From: Bacillota bacterium
GTDB lineage: Bacteria > Bacillota_A > Clostridia > Lachnospirales > Lachnospiraceae
DNA length: 64,000 bases
Assembly (NCBI GenBank): GCA_023443625.1
Contig: JAEZTQ010000024.1
Span: forward strand, 1-64,000
Direction: 5' to 3'
A program made the translations under genes and the position numbers. Under the pieces are notes generated by a model. The model had not been told where the DNA came from. It was given only the letters and a program-made list of their open reading frames with translations, and did not search any database. Positions 8,115-18,349 of this stretch are shown one piece after another; positions within the stretch are counted from its first letter, which is position 1, and every line of letters begins with the position of its first letter.

Positions 8115-9485
8115 CTAGATTATGCTCTTTCTAGCTTCCTTTAGGGAAGTAAATTCTTTTTCATTTATCATCTGGCATATGAGGTTACCAATCGCTGTAG
8201 CCTCTGAAGGTCCTGGTTGAACCTCACGCTCTGTGTATTTGGCTGTCAACTGATTCAAATATTCTGCATTTGATCCGCCTCCAATAATATGGATACGGCT
8301 ATAGGTCTTTCCTGTTAGCTTTTCTATCTCTGTTAAAGTTTCTGCATAGCACCTAGCAAGGCTGTTATAGATAACTGCAGCTAATTCATAAATAGTCTCT
8401 GGTACCTGCTGCCCTGTTTTTTTGCAATAATCTTTGACTGCCTCCACCATACTATCAGGAGATAGAAAACTAGCATCATTGCAATCAACAATGGACGGAA
8501 TTGTTTCTTGGGAAGCTCCTTCACAGATTTCACCAAAGGAAAGTCCTCCGCCTATTTCTTTACGAACCGATTGGATCATCCAGAGACCCATGATATTTTT
8601 TAAGAAACGATATTTATTATTATATCCGCCTTCATTGGTAAATCCTGCCACTCTACATTCCTTAGAACAGTTGGGTGTGTCTGTCTCAATGCCCATCAGT
8701 GACCAGGTTCCTGAACTAATATAGAGATTATCCTGCTCTACACTAGGTATTGCTGCTACAGCTGATGCAGTATCATGAGAAGGAGGAGCAACTACTTGAC
8801 AGTCAAATCCAACGTACTCTCTAACCTCTGGACTTAAGTTACCCACCAAGGTACCTGGTTTCTGAAGCTTTTTAAATAGCTTCTTAGGGAATCCTAAAAC
8901 ATCAATCAACTCTTCATCCCATTCTTTAGTCTTTACATTCACCAACTGGCTTGTGGTTGCAATGGTATATTCCTGACATTTAACTCCTGTGAGAAGATAA
9001 TGATAATAGTCCGGCGTCATTAATAAACTCTCTGCCTCTTCTAAATATTCTGGGTTACTCTTCTTAATGGCCATTAATTGATAAATTGTATTATATAGCT
9101 GACTTTGTATACCTGTTCTCTCGTAAATATCTTGTGCAGATATTATCCTTTCTACTTCTTCAGGCATCCTATCTGTACGATGATCACGATACCCTACAGA
9201 ATCTCCAATTATTTTATCATCTTTATCAAGGAGGACAAAATCAACGCCCCAAGTATCAATTCCCATGCTAACAGGAATTTTCCCAGCTTCTTTACACTTT
9301 TTCATACCTTCTTTAATATTGTAAAAAAGTTTTTCTGTATTCCAGCAAAGAGCACCATTTCTCTTTTCCATACCATTTTCAAAACGATAGATTTCCTCAA
9401 GGCATATCTTCCCATCTACTACACTCCCTAAGATATGTCTTCCACTGGATGCACCGATATCGATTGCCAAATAATATTTCTTCAT
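8115..9485 (-). CDS. FGGY-family sugar kinase (rhamnulokinase-like; L-fuculokinase by context)
   Basis: 456 residues, full-length FGGY carbohydrate kinase. The N-terminal phosphate-binding AIDIGASSGR, GIDTWGVDF with the catalytic Asp, YRDHRT, and the C-terminal HIIGGGSNAEYLNQL adenosine motif are all present. The motifs look most like rhamnulokinase (RhaB). The gene is, however, directly downstream of L-fucose isomerase on the same strand, with only a hairpin between them, so the likely reaction is ATP-dependent phosphorylation of L-fuculose (possibly also rhamnulose) at C1. GGAAGGTG precedes the ATG. The next pathway enzyme, the 1-phosphate aldolase, is not in the window. Confidence 0.85.
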   Translation of the reverse strand: MKKYYLAIDIGASSGRHILGSVVDGKICLEEIYRFENGMEKRNGALCWNTEKLFYNIKEGMKKCKEAGKIPVSMGIDTWGVDFVLLDKDDKIIGDSVGYRDHRTDRMPEEVERIISAQDIYERTGIQSQLYNTIYQLMAIKKSNPEYLEEAESLLMTPDYYHYLLTGVKCQEYTIATTSQLVNVKTKEWDEELIDVLGFPKKLFKKLQKPGTLVGNLSPEVREYVGFDCQVVAPPSHDTASAVAAIPSVEQDNLYISSGTWSLMGIETDTPNCSKECRVAGFTNEGGYNNKYRFLKNIMGLWMIQSVRKEIGGGLSFGEICEGASQETIPSIVDCNDASFLSPDSMVEAVKDYCKKTGQQVPETIYELAAVIYNSLARCYAETLTEIEKLTGKTYSRIHIIGGGSNAEYLNQLTAKYTEREVQPGPSEATAIGNLICQMINEKEFTSLKEARKSII

Positions 9486-9544
9486 ACACCTTCCTCCTTA
9501 CTACATATTACTGTATTCCCTTATTATTATAAGCATTTAACTAC

Positions 9545-9625
9545 TTTTAAAAAGCTGAAGGCAGGCTAATACTTTGATGCATGCAAGTCTTATATGCCCC
9601 ATGTACTAACATTACCTTCAGCTTT
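9545..9625 (-). terminator. Hairpin after L-fucose isomerase
   Basis: AAAGCTGAAGG (9551-9561) and CCTTCAGCTTT (9615-9625) form an 11-bp perfect stem closing a loop of about 53 nt. On the minus strand the stem runs into TTTTT. It lies between fucI and the kinase, so it could reduce but not abolish read-through to the kinase. The rest of the 224-nt gap shows no other signal. Confidence 0.55.
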
Positions 9626-9709
9626 AAGTAACTTGGTGCTTACCTCTGGGAAAGCCCCATAATGTTTTTTTAAGACTAATATAGCCTGTAAAATTTCCTA
9701 CATTCTAAA

Positions 9710-11503
9710 TTATTTGTATAAAGGACCATAGGTCTGACAAGCCCTGTAATCCTGTCCTTCTTTATCCATACCAAAGGCATTCCATGCTGCTGGTCTAAAG
9801 ATCTTCTCTTCAGGTACATTATGCATAGATACAGGAATACGTAGCATAGAGCAAAGAGTGATTAAGTCAGAACCGATATGACCATAGGAAATTGCTCCAT
9901 GGTTAGCACCCCAGTTATTCATTACATCATAGGCTGTTGCAAAGGCACCCTGTCCATTTGTTCTTGGTGCAAACCAAGTACAAGGCCATGTATAGTCAGT
10001 TCTCTTCCAAATCTTATCAGATACTTCATCTGGTAAGTTAACTGTCCATCCTTCTGCAATTTGTAAAATAGGTCCAATACCTTTTACTAGGTTAAGTCGA
10101 ATCATAGTTACTGGCATCTCTGCTTTGGTTAAGAATCTGGAAGAATAACCACCACCTCTAAAGTATCCGTTATCTGCAGGATTCCATGTAGTTGCTGCTA
10201 AGATAGCCTCTTGATCCTCCTCAGTTACTTCGTACCAAGGTTTGATAATGCTATTACCATTCTCATCTTTGGCTTCACCACAACCATCAAGGCAAGCTGC
10301 ACCAGAGTTAATAAGATGGATAAAGCCACCTGCTTCTTTCGCATAACCTTCCAAATCATAACCCGTTGCTTTCTTAACTGCTTCAGGGCTCCAATAAGTA
10401 CGAACATCTGCAAAAATCTGAGCTCTATTTGTTAAGAGCTTCATAAATAACATACCAATGCCGTTTAATACGTCATTCTCTGTAGCTAAGATATAAGGTT
10501 CACGAACACCTTCCCAGTCAAAGGAGGTATTTAATAATGCCTCAGCAAAATCTGCATTAGGATAGAAATCTGTCCATTGTCTCTGTCCCTGGAAACCGGC
10601 TGCAATTGCATTATGGCCAACCATCTCCTCTTCACGGCCTGCAGGAAGATTTGGATTACCATTCATTAAGTCTTTGATAATAACCATCATCTTAACAACA
10701 AATTCCCAATCTGCATCTTTCTCTTCTCTGGTCTTTTGAAGATTCTCTGGATTCTTATCAAAACCTTCTTTACATTTAGCCTTTGTCCAAGCAAGGGCTT
10801 TCTGGAATTCTTCTTCGTTATAGATGCCTTCTGTTATTCTACGGATGATTTCTACCTCATCAACAGATTCAACACGCATGCCTAGGTATTCTTCAATGAA
10901 AGCTGGATCAATAATAGATCCTGCGATACCCATACAGATGGAACCTATCTGTAGATAAGATTTACCTCTCATGGTTGCTGCTGCAACAGCCGCACGACCA
11001 AAACGAAGTAATTTTTCCTTAACGTCTTCTGGAATGGAGGTATCATCTGCATTCTGAACATCATGTCCATAAATACCAAATGCCGGAAGTCCTTTTTGCG
11101 CATGCGCTGCTAACACAGATGCTAAATATACAGCTCCTGGTCTTTCTGTACCATTAAAGCCCCATACGCCTTTAATTGTCATTGTATCCATATCCATTGT
11201 TTCAGATCCGTAGCACCAACAAGGTGTAACGGTTAGTGTAATGTCTACACCTTCTTTTTTGAATTTGGATGCACAAGCTGCACTCTCTGCCACTCGGCCA
11301 ATGGTTGTATCAGCAATAATAACCTTAACTGGTTCACCATTAGAATATCTTAAGTTCTCTTCTAATAATTTTGCAGCTGATTTTGCCATATCCATTGTCT
11401 GTTTCTCAAGAGATTCACGTACTTTTAATGCACCTCTTCTACCATCAATTGTGGGACGTATTCCAATAACCGGATAATCGCCGATCAGTCTATTTTTTGC
11501 CAT
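9710..11503 (-). CDS. fucI: L-fucose isomerase
   Basis: 597 residues, the usual length for FucI. It converts L-fucose to L-fuculose with a divalent metal. The metal/catalytic acids appear as Glu 342 (ILATENDVL) and Asp 366 ([10 protein letters not shown]), with the same 24-residue spacing as the catalytic Glu and Asp of the E. coli enzyme. The C-terminal [16 protein letters not shown] contains the conserved His. AGGAGG is 8 nt upstream. It is divergent from the araC-type gene at 11656, and the 150-nt gap between them probably holds both promoters. Confidence 0.95.
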   Translation of the reverse strand: MAKNRLIGDYPVIGIRPTIDGRRGALKVRESLEKQTMDMAKSAAKLLEENLRYSNGEPVKVIIADTTIGRVAESAACASKFKKEGVDITLTVTPCWCYGSETMDMDTMTIKGVWGFNGTERPGAVYLASVLAAHAQKGLPAFGIYGHDVQNADDTSIPEDVKEKLLRFGRAAVAAATMRGKSYLQIGSICMGIAGSIIDPAFIEEYLGMRVESVDEVEIIRRITEGIYNEEEFQKALAWTKAKCKEGFDKNPENLQKTREEKDADWEFVVKMMVIIKDLMNGNPNLPAGREEEMVGHNAIAAGFQGQRQWTDFYPNADFAEALLNTSFDWEGVREPYILATENDVLNGIGMLFMKLLTNRAQIFADVRTYWSPEAVKKATGYDLEGYAKEAGGFIHLINSGAACLDGCGEAKDENGNSIIKPWYEVTEEDQEAILAATTWNPADNGYFRGGGYSSRFLTKAEMPVTMIRLNLVKGIGPILQIAEGWTVNLPDEVSDKIWKRTDYTWPCTWFAPRTNGQGAFATAYDVMNNWGANHGAISYGHIGSDLITLCSMLRIPVSMHNVPEEKIFRPAAWNAFGMDKEGQDYRACQTYGPLYK

Positions 11504-11577
11504 AATAAAACCTCCTATAAAATTGTTTTAGTATTACATATTGTTAAAATTTTTTAAAGATATATACTATTATAGCA

Positions 11578-11607
11578 TTGCATTCCCAATATTTCTTGTG
11601 CTATAAT
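11578..11607 (+). promoter_or_regulatory. Promoter of the AraC-type regulator / fucose plus-strand operon
   Basis: TTGCAT (11578-11583) and TATAAT (11602-11607) with an 18-nt spacer, about 50 nt before the start at 11656. It lies in the divergent fucI/araC gap. Confidence 0.55.
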
Positions 11608-11655
11608 GACATAAAGTATAACAAAATTCACTTTTTATGAATGGAGGTGTACCTT

Positions 11656-12534
11656 ATGAGATATCTTGAGTATAGAGAAAATGAACAACAGGGGACCTTT
11701 GATTTTCCAGTAGCTTTTCATCTTGTTGGGGAAGGCCACCCCCGATATCAGATGCCTTATCATTGGCATCCAGAATATGAGATTATTCGTATTGTGAAAG
11801 GATCCTTACATATTAAAGTGGATGGACAACCTCACACTGCCAATCAGGGAGATATTCTCTTTATTCAGGGTGGGACTCTTCATGGAGGTGTTCCCGAGAA
11901 TTGCCAATATGAATGCATTGTTTTTGATATGCGTTTGCTCCTTAGTAATAATAAGGTGTGTAATAAGCAAATTCAGCAACTAATGCGGCATGAGACCACA
12001 ATCTGCATTAAGCTTCCACCAGACCCTACCCTAGTACAAAGTATTGATAAATTATATATGGCCTTGAGAACTCGGAAAGCTGGATATGAATTTATTACTC
12101 AAGCCGCTTTTTATCAGATTTTTGGCAGAATTATTGAACTTGAGTTGCTACAAATACATACCAACCAAAATTCTGTCTCCTCAATTCAAATTAAGCGTTT
12201 TAAAGATGTTCTTAATTTCATTGAGGAACATTACACGGAGCAGATTTCCCTGGATACCATGGCAGGTATTGCTGGATTAAGCTCCAGATATTTTTGTAGA
12301 TTTTTTAGAAAAATGACCCAATATACTCCAACTGAATACCTGAATTACTATCGTATTGAATGTGCTTGTGAACAATTAGCCGATACCCACCAAAGCATTA
12401 CAGATGTGGCACTGAGTTGTGGTTTTAATGATATTAGCTACTTTATTAAAGCTTTTCATAAGGCAAAAGGGGTTACCCCAAAACAGTACAAAGAAGCTAG
12501 TAAGAAGTTTGCTGATAAGTTGTTAAGCTCTTAA
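11656..12534 (+). CDS. AraC-family transcriptional regulator with cupin sensor domain
   Basis: 292 residues. The N-terminal half is a cupin-type sugar-sensing domain (MPYHWHPEYEIIRI, QGDILFIQGGTLHGG). The C-terminal 100 residues carry two helix-turn-helix motifs of the AraC type (LDTMAGIAGLSSRYFCRFFR, ITDVALSCGFNDISYFIKAF, GVTPKQY). The start at 11656 is used because GGAGGTG at 11643-11649 fits it; the upstream in-frame ATG at 11641 precedes that site. It probably senses fucose or a fucosylated sugar and controls fucI and the plus-strand operon. A solute-binding protein gene follows after 54 nt. Confidence 0.9.
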   Translation: MRYLEYRENEQQGTFDFPVAFHLVGEGHPRYQMPYHWHPEYEIIRIVKGSLHIKVDGQPHTANQGDILFIQGGTLHGGVPENCQYECIVFDMRLLLSNNKVCNKQIQQLMRHETTICIKLPPDPTLVQSIDKLYMALRTRKAGYEFITQAAFYQIFGRIIELELLQIHTNQNSVSSIQIKRFKDVLNFIEEHYTEQISLDTMAGIAGLSSRYFCRFFRKMTQYTPTEYLNYYRIECACEQLADTHQSITDVALSCGFNDISYFIKAFHKAKGVTPKQYKEASKKFADKLLSS

Positions 12535-12588
12535 TACATTTTACAAATGATTAATGCATACTATGTGGTTAAGAAAGGATTTTGTCCT

Positions 12589-14331
12589 ATGAAACATAAA
12601 ACTTTAAGTTTCCTCTTAATTAGTACATTTTTGGTTACACTTTTTACAGGCTGCGGATTATATTCGCCCAGTAATAATGATGCAAATAATACTTATGATG
12701 ATTTTATTGTAGTTGATGTGTATAATAGCCGTGCAAATATGCAAGGTATTCAGTCTGGGTGGTTTGCAAAAATCGTCAAAGATAAATTTAATATGGAATT
12801 AAATATTATTGCCCCCAAGATTTCAGGGAATAACTCCCTTTTGAATATTCGTACTGCCTCCGGTAATGTAGGAGATTTAATTATATGCGGTACTGAAAAC
12901 GGAGACCTGATGAAGCTGGTGGAAGAAGAACTTATTCTTGATATGAGTGATTTGCTAAAGGGTAAGTATATTATGAAATATCAGTCTGCCATTAATTCTT
13001 TAAATGAAAACCTCTCTCAGGATGGTATCTTTGCCATCCCCTCAGAAATTTCCACCTTATCACCAGTACAGCCTAACGAGGGCATGGACTTAACTTTTGG
13101 TCCCTATTTGCGTTGGGATGTATATTCTTTAGTTGGATACCCTCAGATGTCCACACTTGAAGATTTGCTACCGGTCTTAGAGAAAATGCGTGATGCTATG
13201 CCTAATACAGAAACAGGAAATAAAACCTATGGCTTTTCCTTTTTTAGAGATTGGGATCAGAATTTTATGACTTGCGCTAAACAACCTGCTTGCTTCTATG
13301 GATATGATGAAGTCGGATTTGTCCTGGCTAAAGCCGATGGCTCCGATTATCAAAGTATTATCGACAAAGATTCCTTATACATGAGAAACCTTAAATTGTA
13401 TTTTCATGCTAATCAATTGGGTCTAGTAGATCCAGATTCCCCTACCCAATCCTTTGAAGAGATGTCCAACAAATATGATGACGGCTCTATCTTATATTCT
13501 CCCTGGCCCTGGGTATCTCAGCCAGAATTTAATACAATAGAAAATAAAGCCCAAGGGAAGGGTTATATGCTTGCGCCTATTGATGACATGAAGATTCTTT
13601 CCTATGGATGCAGTCCCGCAGGAAATCAAAATGTTGTTATTGCAATTGGCTCACAAGCAGAAGACCCCCAGCGCCTCGCCGACTTTATCAATTGGCTATA
13701 TTCTCCTGAAGGTATTCAAGCTGGCTGTGCCCAACCCTCCAATGGTACCGCAGGTCCTAAAGGACTAACCTGGGAGATGGGTGATGATGGTCCCTATCTA
13801 ACAGAATTCGGAATAAAAGCACTCTTAAGCGGTGATGCAGATGTTCCAGAAGAATGGGGTGGCAGTACCTGGGACCAGGGTGTTTCCCAGCTTAACTTCA
13901 TTACCATCACTGAGAACGACTTGGATCCAGATGGATATCCTTATTATTACGCCTTATGGGATTCGATTCTTTCTATGGATGCCACACCTCTTGACCTAGA
14001 TTGGAAAACACACCTGAATACAGATGCATATTCCACCCTTAAGTATCTGGAGGAGAATGATCAGATGATAATTGCTCCAGGTAATGATTATATAGTACCT
14101 CCTACCACCTCCGACATTACTGCAATGAGAAGACAATGTCGTTCTGTTATTATTGATTATTCCTGGAAGATGGTATTTGCCAGTGATGAAGAGAGCTTTA
14201 ATGCTTTGTATAATGAAATGGTAACCAAAGTTAAAGCCTTTGGTTACGAGGACGTACTAACTTTAGACTTAAAAAATGCTAAGGACCAGGATGATGCAAG
14301 AAAAAGAGCTGTTGCATCAGCCTTTAATTAG
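12589..14331 (+). CDS. Extracellular solute-binding lipoprotein, sugar ABC importer (paralogue 1)
   Basis: 580 residues. Signal peptide with lipobox LFTGC, so it is an acylated surface protein. It belongs to the large family of about 560-580-residue binding proteins that work with LplB/LplC-type permeases. It is clearly paralogous to the lipoprotein at 18350-20056 (shared SRANMQGIQSGWFAK / QRANYAGEQLGWFAK block after the lipobox, similar PDS-T-QKF and ending SWK-AD-E regions). No permease genes follow it; it would have to share the pair at 20152-22565. Start set by AAAGGA. Likely ligand: fucose-containing oligosaccharide, from context. Confidence 0.85.
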   Translation: MKHKTLSFLLISTFLVTLFTGCGLYSPSNNDANNTYDDFIVVDVYNSRANMQGIQSGWFAKIVKDKFNMELNIIAPKISGNNSLLNIRTASGNVGDLIICGTENGDLMKLVEEELILDMSDLLKGKYIMKYQSAINSLNENLSQDGIFAIPSEISTLSPVQPNEGMDLTFGPYLRWDVYSLVGYPQMSTLEDLLPVLEKMRDAMPNTETGNKTYGFSFFRDWDQNFMTCAKQPACFYGYDEVGFVLAKADGSDYQSIIDKDSLYMRNLKLYFHANQLGLVDPDSPTQSFEEMSNKYDDGSILYSPWPWVSQPEFNTIENKAQGKGYMLAPIDDMKILSYGCSPAGNQNVVIAIGSQAEDPQRLADFINWLYSPEGIQAGCAQPSNGTAGPKGLTWEMGDDGPYLTEFGIKALLSGDADVPEEWGGSTWDQGVSQLNFITITENDLDPDGYPYYYALWDSILSMDATPLDLDWKTHLNTDAYSTLKYLEENDQMIIAPGNDYIVPPTTSDITAMRRQCRSVIIDYSWKMVFASDEESFNALYNEMVTKVKAFGYEDVLTLDLKNAKDQDDARKRAVASAFN

Positions 14332-14393
14332 TATAAAGTATAACTAAACGCCGCATGTAAAATTTTAGGCAAATTAAATCAGGAGGAAGACTT

Positions 14394-15863
14394 ATGCTAC
14401 AAGAACTAAAAAGAATCAATGATGTAATATCACAGGGTCCTTATTCAGACAATTGGGAATCCCTATCACAATTTGAGATGCCCGGGTGGTTTAAGAAAGC
14501 AAAGTTCGGTATTTTTATTCACTGGGGTCTTTATAGTATCCCGGCTTTTAACAATGAATGGTACTCCAGAAATATGTACATACAGGGTACACCCGAGTAC
14601 GAGCACCATATTGCTACCTACGGTCCCCATAAGGACTTTGGTTACAAAGATTTCATCCCTTTATTTAAAGCAGAGAAATTCAATCCCAAGGAATGGGCCA
14701 GTCTTCTCAAGGAAGCCGGTGCTAGATACGTATTTCCAGTAGCAGAACACCATGAAGGCTTTCAGATGTATGACAGTGATATATCCATCTATAACAGCGT
14801 AAAAATGGGGCCAAAGAGAGATGTATTAGGAGAATTAAAATCTGCTATGGAGGAAAATGATATTATCTTCTGCACTTCCTCCCACAGAGCCGAACATTTA
14901 TGGTTTATGGGTAACGGCAAAGACTTTGATAGTGATATAAAAGAACCACTGAGACGTGGTGACTTCTATTGGCCTTCCTTACAGGAACAGCCCAACCAAG
15001 AAGATATCTTTGCTACACCCTATCCAACAGAGGAATTCCTTAACGATTGGCTCCTTCGTACCTGTGAGCTTATAGATAAATATCAACCAAAGCTTCTATA
15101 CTTCGACTGGTGGATTCAGCATGAAGGATATAAGAAGCATTTGCAAAAAATTGCTGCCTACTACTACAACAGAGGAACAGAATGGGGTTTTCCTACTGCT
15201 ATTTGCTACAAACATGATGCTATGGCCTTTGGAACTGGTATTGTAGACATGGAGCGTGGAAAATTTGCAAATACACAGCCTTTCTATTGGCAGACAGATA
15301 CTTCCGTAGCCCATAATTCCTGGTGTTATACCACCTCTCTAGATTACAAATCCAGTTATGATATTCTTTGTTATCTTATTGATGTGGTAAGTAAGAATGG
15401 TAATCTACTGCTTAATATTTGTCCAAAAGGAGACGGTTCCATTCCTGAGACGGATCAAAAGCTCCTAAAAGATATTGGTAAATGGCTCTCAGTTAATGGA
15501 GAAGCTATCTATAACACAAAAGTATGGCGAAGCTTTGGCGAAGGACCTACAAAGGACGTTGAAGGTAAATTTTCAGAAGGTAACCATGGTGGATATACCT
15601 GTGAAGACATACGCTTTACAACCTCTAATGGTAATCTTTATGCAATTTTATTTAAATATCCTGAAGATGGACAAATATGCATAAAATCTCTTGGAGATAC
15701 CAGTGATTCCAATTCAACAAAGTTTCATGGCATTATAGGCAAGGTGTCAATATTAGGCCATGATGAAAAGATCAATTGGACTAAGGATACCAAGGGCTTA
15801 AGCTTCAAGACAAAGAAAGTAAAAAGCAACTTACCCGTAGTAATTAAAATAGAAACTAATTAG
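14394..15863 (+). CDS. Alpha-L-fucosidase, GH29, intracellular
   Basis: 489 residues. The N-terminal three quarters form the GH29 barrel: WFKKAKFGIFIHWGLYS, VFPVAEHHEGFQMY and the nucleophile Asp 238 in LLYFDWW. The acid/base residue varies in this family and cannot be assigned by eye. The last 100 residues form a beta-sandwich. No signal peptide is present, so it acts in the cytoplasm on imported fucosylated oligosaccharides. AGGAGG lies 8 nt upstream. It is flanked by a solute-binding protein and a response regulator and should release L-fucose for FucI. Confidence 0.92.
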   Translation: MLQELKRINDVISQGPYSDNWESLSQFEMPGWFKKAKFGIFIHWGLYSIPAFNNEWYSRNMYIQGTPEYEHHIATYGPHKDFGYKDFIPLFKAEKFNPKEWASLLKEAGARYVFPVAEHHEGFQMYDSDISIYNSVKMGPKRDVLGELKSAMEENDIIFCTSSHRAEHLWFMGNGKDFDSDIKEPLRRGDFYWPSLQEQPNQEDIFATPYPTEEFLNDWLLRTCELIDKYQPKLLYFDWWIQHEGYKKHLQKIAAYYYNRGTEWGFPTAICYKHDAMAFGTGIVDMERGKFANTQPFYWQTDTSVAHNSWCYTTSLDYKSSYDILCYLIDVVSKNGNLLLNICPKGDGSIPETDQKLLKDIGKWLSVNGEAIYNTKVWRSFGEGPTKDVEGKFSEGNHGGYTCEDIRFTTSNGNLYAILFKYPEDGQICIKSLGDTSDSNSTKFHGIIGKVSILGHDEKINWTKDTKGLSFKTKKVKSNLPVVIKIETN

Positions 15864-15970
15864 TATAATTTAGACAGCCTAGGCGACTTAACATAGGAGA
15901 CCAAAGATTAACTATATACCCACAAAAAATAATTATGGTTTTTATCCCATAGTAAGATGAGAGGTGCCCC

Positions 15971-17530
15971 ATGTATACTGTATTCATATCAGACGATGAA
16001 GCGTCAATTAGAGAGGGTCTTAAATATATTGTTGATTGGAAAAGTATAGGCTTTACCATATGTGGCGAAGCCAGCAATGGAAGTGATGCTCTAGCAGAAA
16101 TCCTAGCGAAGCAACCAAACCTGGTTCTATTAGATATTCGTATGCCTAAAATGCAGGGAATAGATGTAATCGTTGCTGCTAGAGAACATGGTTTTACTGG
16201 TAAATGCATACTCCTCAGTGGTTACTCTGACTTTGGCTATGCCCAGACAGCCCTGCGCTATGGTGTTGATTGCTATTTGACTAAGCCCATTGATGAAGAT
16301 GAGCTTCTAGAATCCATTATGAAGGTAAAAGGTACACTTGATCAAGAAAGACGCAACGATAAGTATGTTAATCAATATAAAATCCGTGCCAAGAATGTAA
16401 TTTTACAAGAGTTACTAACAAATACTCCTTCTGAAGACGGAAGTACCCTATCACTAGATAATATCAAAGAGTTAAATTTAGATAATGATATCTATCAGGT
16501 TGTTATTTATGAAAACTTTAATAGAAAAATCACAGATCTTGCCTATGATTTTGCAGATTTACTTAAGATTACCAATAAAGGCAATCAAACCTTTGAATAC
16601 ATTAACATAGCCTCCCAAGATATTATATTATTAAAGGGTTCTTTTGCATTAAAAAAGTTTCAGGATTTTCTTGCTCACTATGAGAAGACTTCCCCTCAAA
16701 AGGGAAGTCCACTCGATTCCCTTTTTCTCGCCTATGGACAACCTGTAAAGTATTATAATGAGATTTATATGTCCTACAATGATGCTTTATCCTTAATAAA
16801 CAGACGTTTCTTCTGTTTACAGGGTCAACACACCTTAGGTTATGAGGAACTACCAAATATGTATGAGAAAGCCAATACTCTCTCAGATGATATGATGCAG
16901 GAATATGCCTCTTTACTTACTGAGCATCTCCAGACCTTTAACCGTAAAAAAGTAGCAGAAACCTTATTCCAGCTAAACGAGTACCTATACAATGTAAATG
17001 ATGATATTTCCGCAATAAAATTATTTCTTGTGGACTTATACCTTCAAGTGAAGGAAAAATTAAACCATATTTATAATACTATTTCTATTCCCTTTCCCAC
17101 CAATTCTTCAATTATTGAATTAATTGAGAAAAAATATTATCTATATGAGATCATCAGGTATTATTCGGAACAATTTGAGATGATTATGAATGCTACTGGC
17201 AATTCCTCCAGAGACAGCATTATTGATGATATTATATATTATATTGATCATAATTATCAAAATAATATTAAACTAGAATCCATTGCTCCTTTGTTTGGTT
17301 ATAATAGTGCATATCTAGGTAAAATATTCAGTAAAACCGTAGGTGTAAACTTTAATTCCTATGTTGACTATATCCGCATAAATCACTCAAAAGAACTGCT
17401 CCTACAGAATAAGCTTAAAGTATATGAGATATCAGAGGTTATTGGTTACAAGAATGTGGACTACTTCCATAAGAAATTCAAAAAGTATGTAGGCATAAGT
17501 CCTGCTGAATTTAGAAAGAATGCAGAATAA
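15971..17530 (+). CDS. YesN-like response regulator, receiver plus AraC-type DNA-binding domain
   Basis: 519 residues. The receiver domain covers about 1-125 (acidic pair SDDE, phospho-acceptor Asp 55 in LVLLDIRMPK, Lys in LTKPID). A long middle region (about 130-410) links it to a C-terminal pair of AraC-type HTH motifs (about 415-519, ending VGISPAEFRKN). GAGAGGTG precedes the ATG. Its natural partner is the YesM-type kinase at 22725-24533, on the opposite strand of the same locus. The pair probably induces the importer operon in response to an extracellular sugar. Confidence 0.9.
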   Translation: MYTVFISDDEASIREGLKYIVDWKSIGFTICGEASNGSDALAEILAKQPNLVLLDIRMPKMQGIDVIVAAREHGFTGKCILLSGYSDFGYAQTALRYGVDCYLTKPIDEDELLESIMKVKGTLDQERRNDKYVNQYKIRAKNVILQELLTNTPSEDGSTLSLDNIKELNLDNDIYQVVIYENFNRKITDLAYDFADLLKITNKGNQTFEYINIASQDIILLKGSFALKKFQDFLAHYEKTSPQKGSPLDSLFLAYGQPVKYYNEIYMSYNDALSLINRRFFCLQGQHTLGYEELPNMYEKANTLSDDMMQEYASLLTEHLQTFNRKKVAETLFQLNEYLYNVNDDISAIKLFLVDLYLQVKEKLNHIYNTISIPFPTNSSIIELIEKKYYLYEIIRYYSEQFEMIMNATGNSSRDSIIDDIIYYIDHNYQNNIKLESIAPLFGYNSAYLGKIFSKTVGVNFNSYVDYIRINHSKELLLQNKLKVYEISEVIGYKNVDYFHKKFKKYVGISPAEFRKNAE

Positions 17531-17576
17531 GAAAGAGAGCATTTGCTTCGTAGATAAAGCAGATGCTCTCTTTCTT
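17529..17576. terminator. Bidirectional terminator between the two fucose operons
   Basis: A 20-nt arm (17529-17548) pairs with 17557-17576 with a single mismatch and an 8-nt loop; T-rich sequence follows on both strands. It separates the convergent response regulator and YesL-type genes. Confidence 0.85.
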
Positions 17577-17647
17577 ATTCTATATTCACCAATAGTATTG
17601 CTATTAGAAAATTGACAAAATTTAATTCAAAGCTTTATATGAATCTA

Positions 17648-18265
17648 TTATTCAGATTGCTCTCTTTCAATTATTTGAAAGATACGTTTTGAAAAGGCTG
17701 CTATGGTAAATATGATAAAGGCTGGCCCAATCAAAAATCCAATTAGCAAAGTAGTTGTGTTATAATAGATCACTAGAAGCTCCACCACTACTATGAATAT
17801 TAATATTAATGTCCTGACTATGTATCTGATACTAATATCTAAGGAATTTCTTAAGGTTCTAATCAGACTATTTTCATATCTTGCTACCAAGGGGAATGCA
17901 TACAGCAGAGAAAATATAAATACCACTGATGCTATAATACCTATAATTAGAAGCGGTAAAGGATTTGTTTCTATGGCATTAAACAACTCAAAATTTAAAT
18001 AAACCATATAAGCAGCTGCTAAAGTTATAAGTCCAAGAATTATGCCCTGTTTTATATTCTCTTTAAAGGCCTTTATAAAGGATTTAGCAATATATCCTTC
18101 TTCGTCGTCCACCATCTTAAGTGCAACGGTATAGGCAGCTACTGTGGAGGCTCCTATGGTTACTATGGGTATACTAAAAAGCAGCCACATAAAATTGAGT
18201 ACGATAACATCCCAAAGACGAGAGATAAATTTATATAATGGACCTTCTGTGCTAAATATTCCCAA
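17648..18265 (-). CDS. YesL/DUF624 family membrane protein
   Basis: 205 residues, starting at TTG 18265 (GAAAGGAGAAGC just upstream). The resulting N-terminus MGIFSTEGPLYKFISRL is typical of the family, while the longer open frame would begin inside a hairpin. Five hydrophobic segments, with the conserved SIPIVTIGASTVAAYTVALKM region. YesL-type proteins regularly accompany LplB/LplC-type sugar importers and YesMN systems; their function is unknown. It is the last gene of the minus-strand importer operon. Confidence 0.85.
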   Translation of the reverse strand: MGIFSTEGPLYKFISRLWDVIVLNFMWLLFSIPIVTIGASTVAAYTVALKMVDDEEGYIAKSFIKAFKENIKQGIILGLITLAAAYMVYLNFELFNAIETNPLPLLIIGIIASVVFIFSLLYAFPLVARYENSLIRTLRNSLDISIRYIVRTLILIFIVVVELLVIYYNTTTLLIGFLIGPAFIIFTIAAFSKRIFQIIEREQSE

Positions 18266-18286
18266 GCTGCTTCTCCTTTCGATTTT

Positions 18287-18315
18287 AGGAGAGGTTGTAG
18301 TATACAACCTCTCCT
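18287..18315 (-). terminator. Strong intercistronic hairpin between binding protein and YesL gene
   Basis: AGGAGAGGTTGTA and TACAACCTCTCCT form a perfect 13-bp stem with a 3-nt loop, between the solute-binding protein stop (18350) and the YesL ribosome site. There is no T-run, so mRNA stabilisation or partial attenuation is more likely than full termination. Confidence 0.65.
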
Positions 18316-18349
18316 AATAAATAATCAATTTTATTTTAACTACTAAGAA

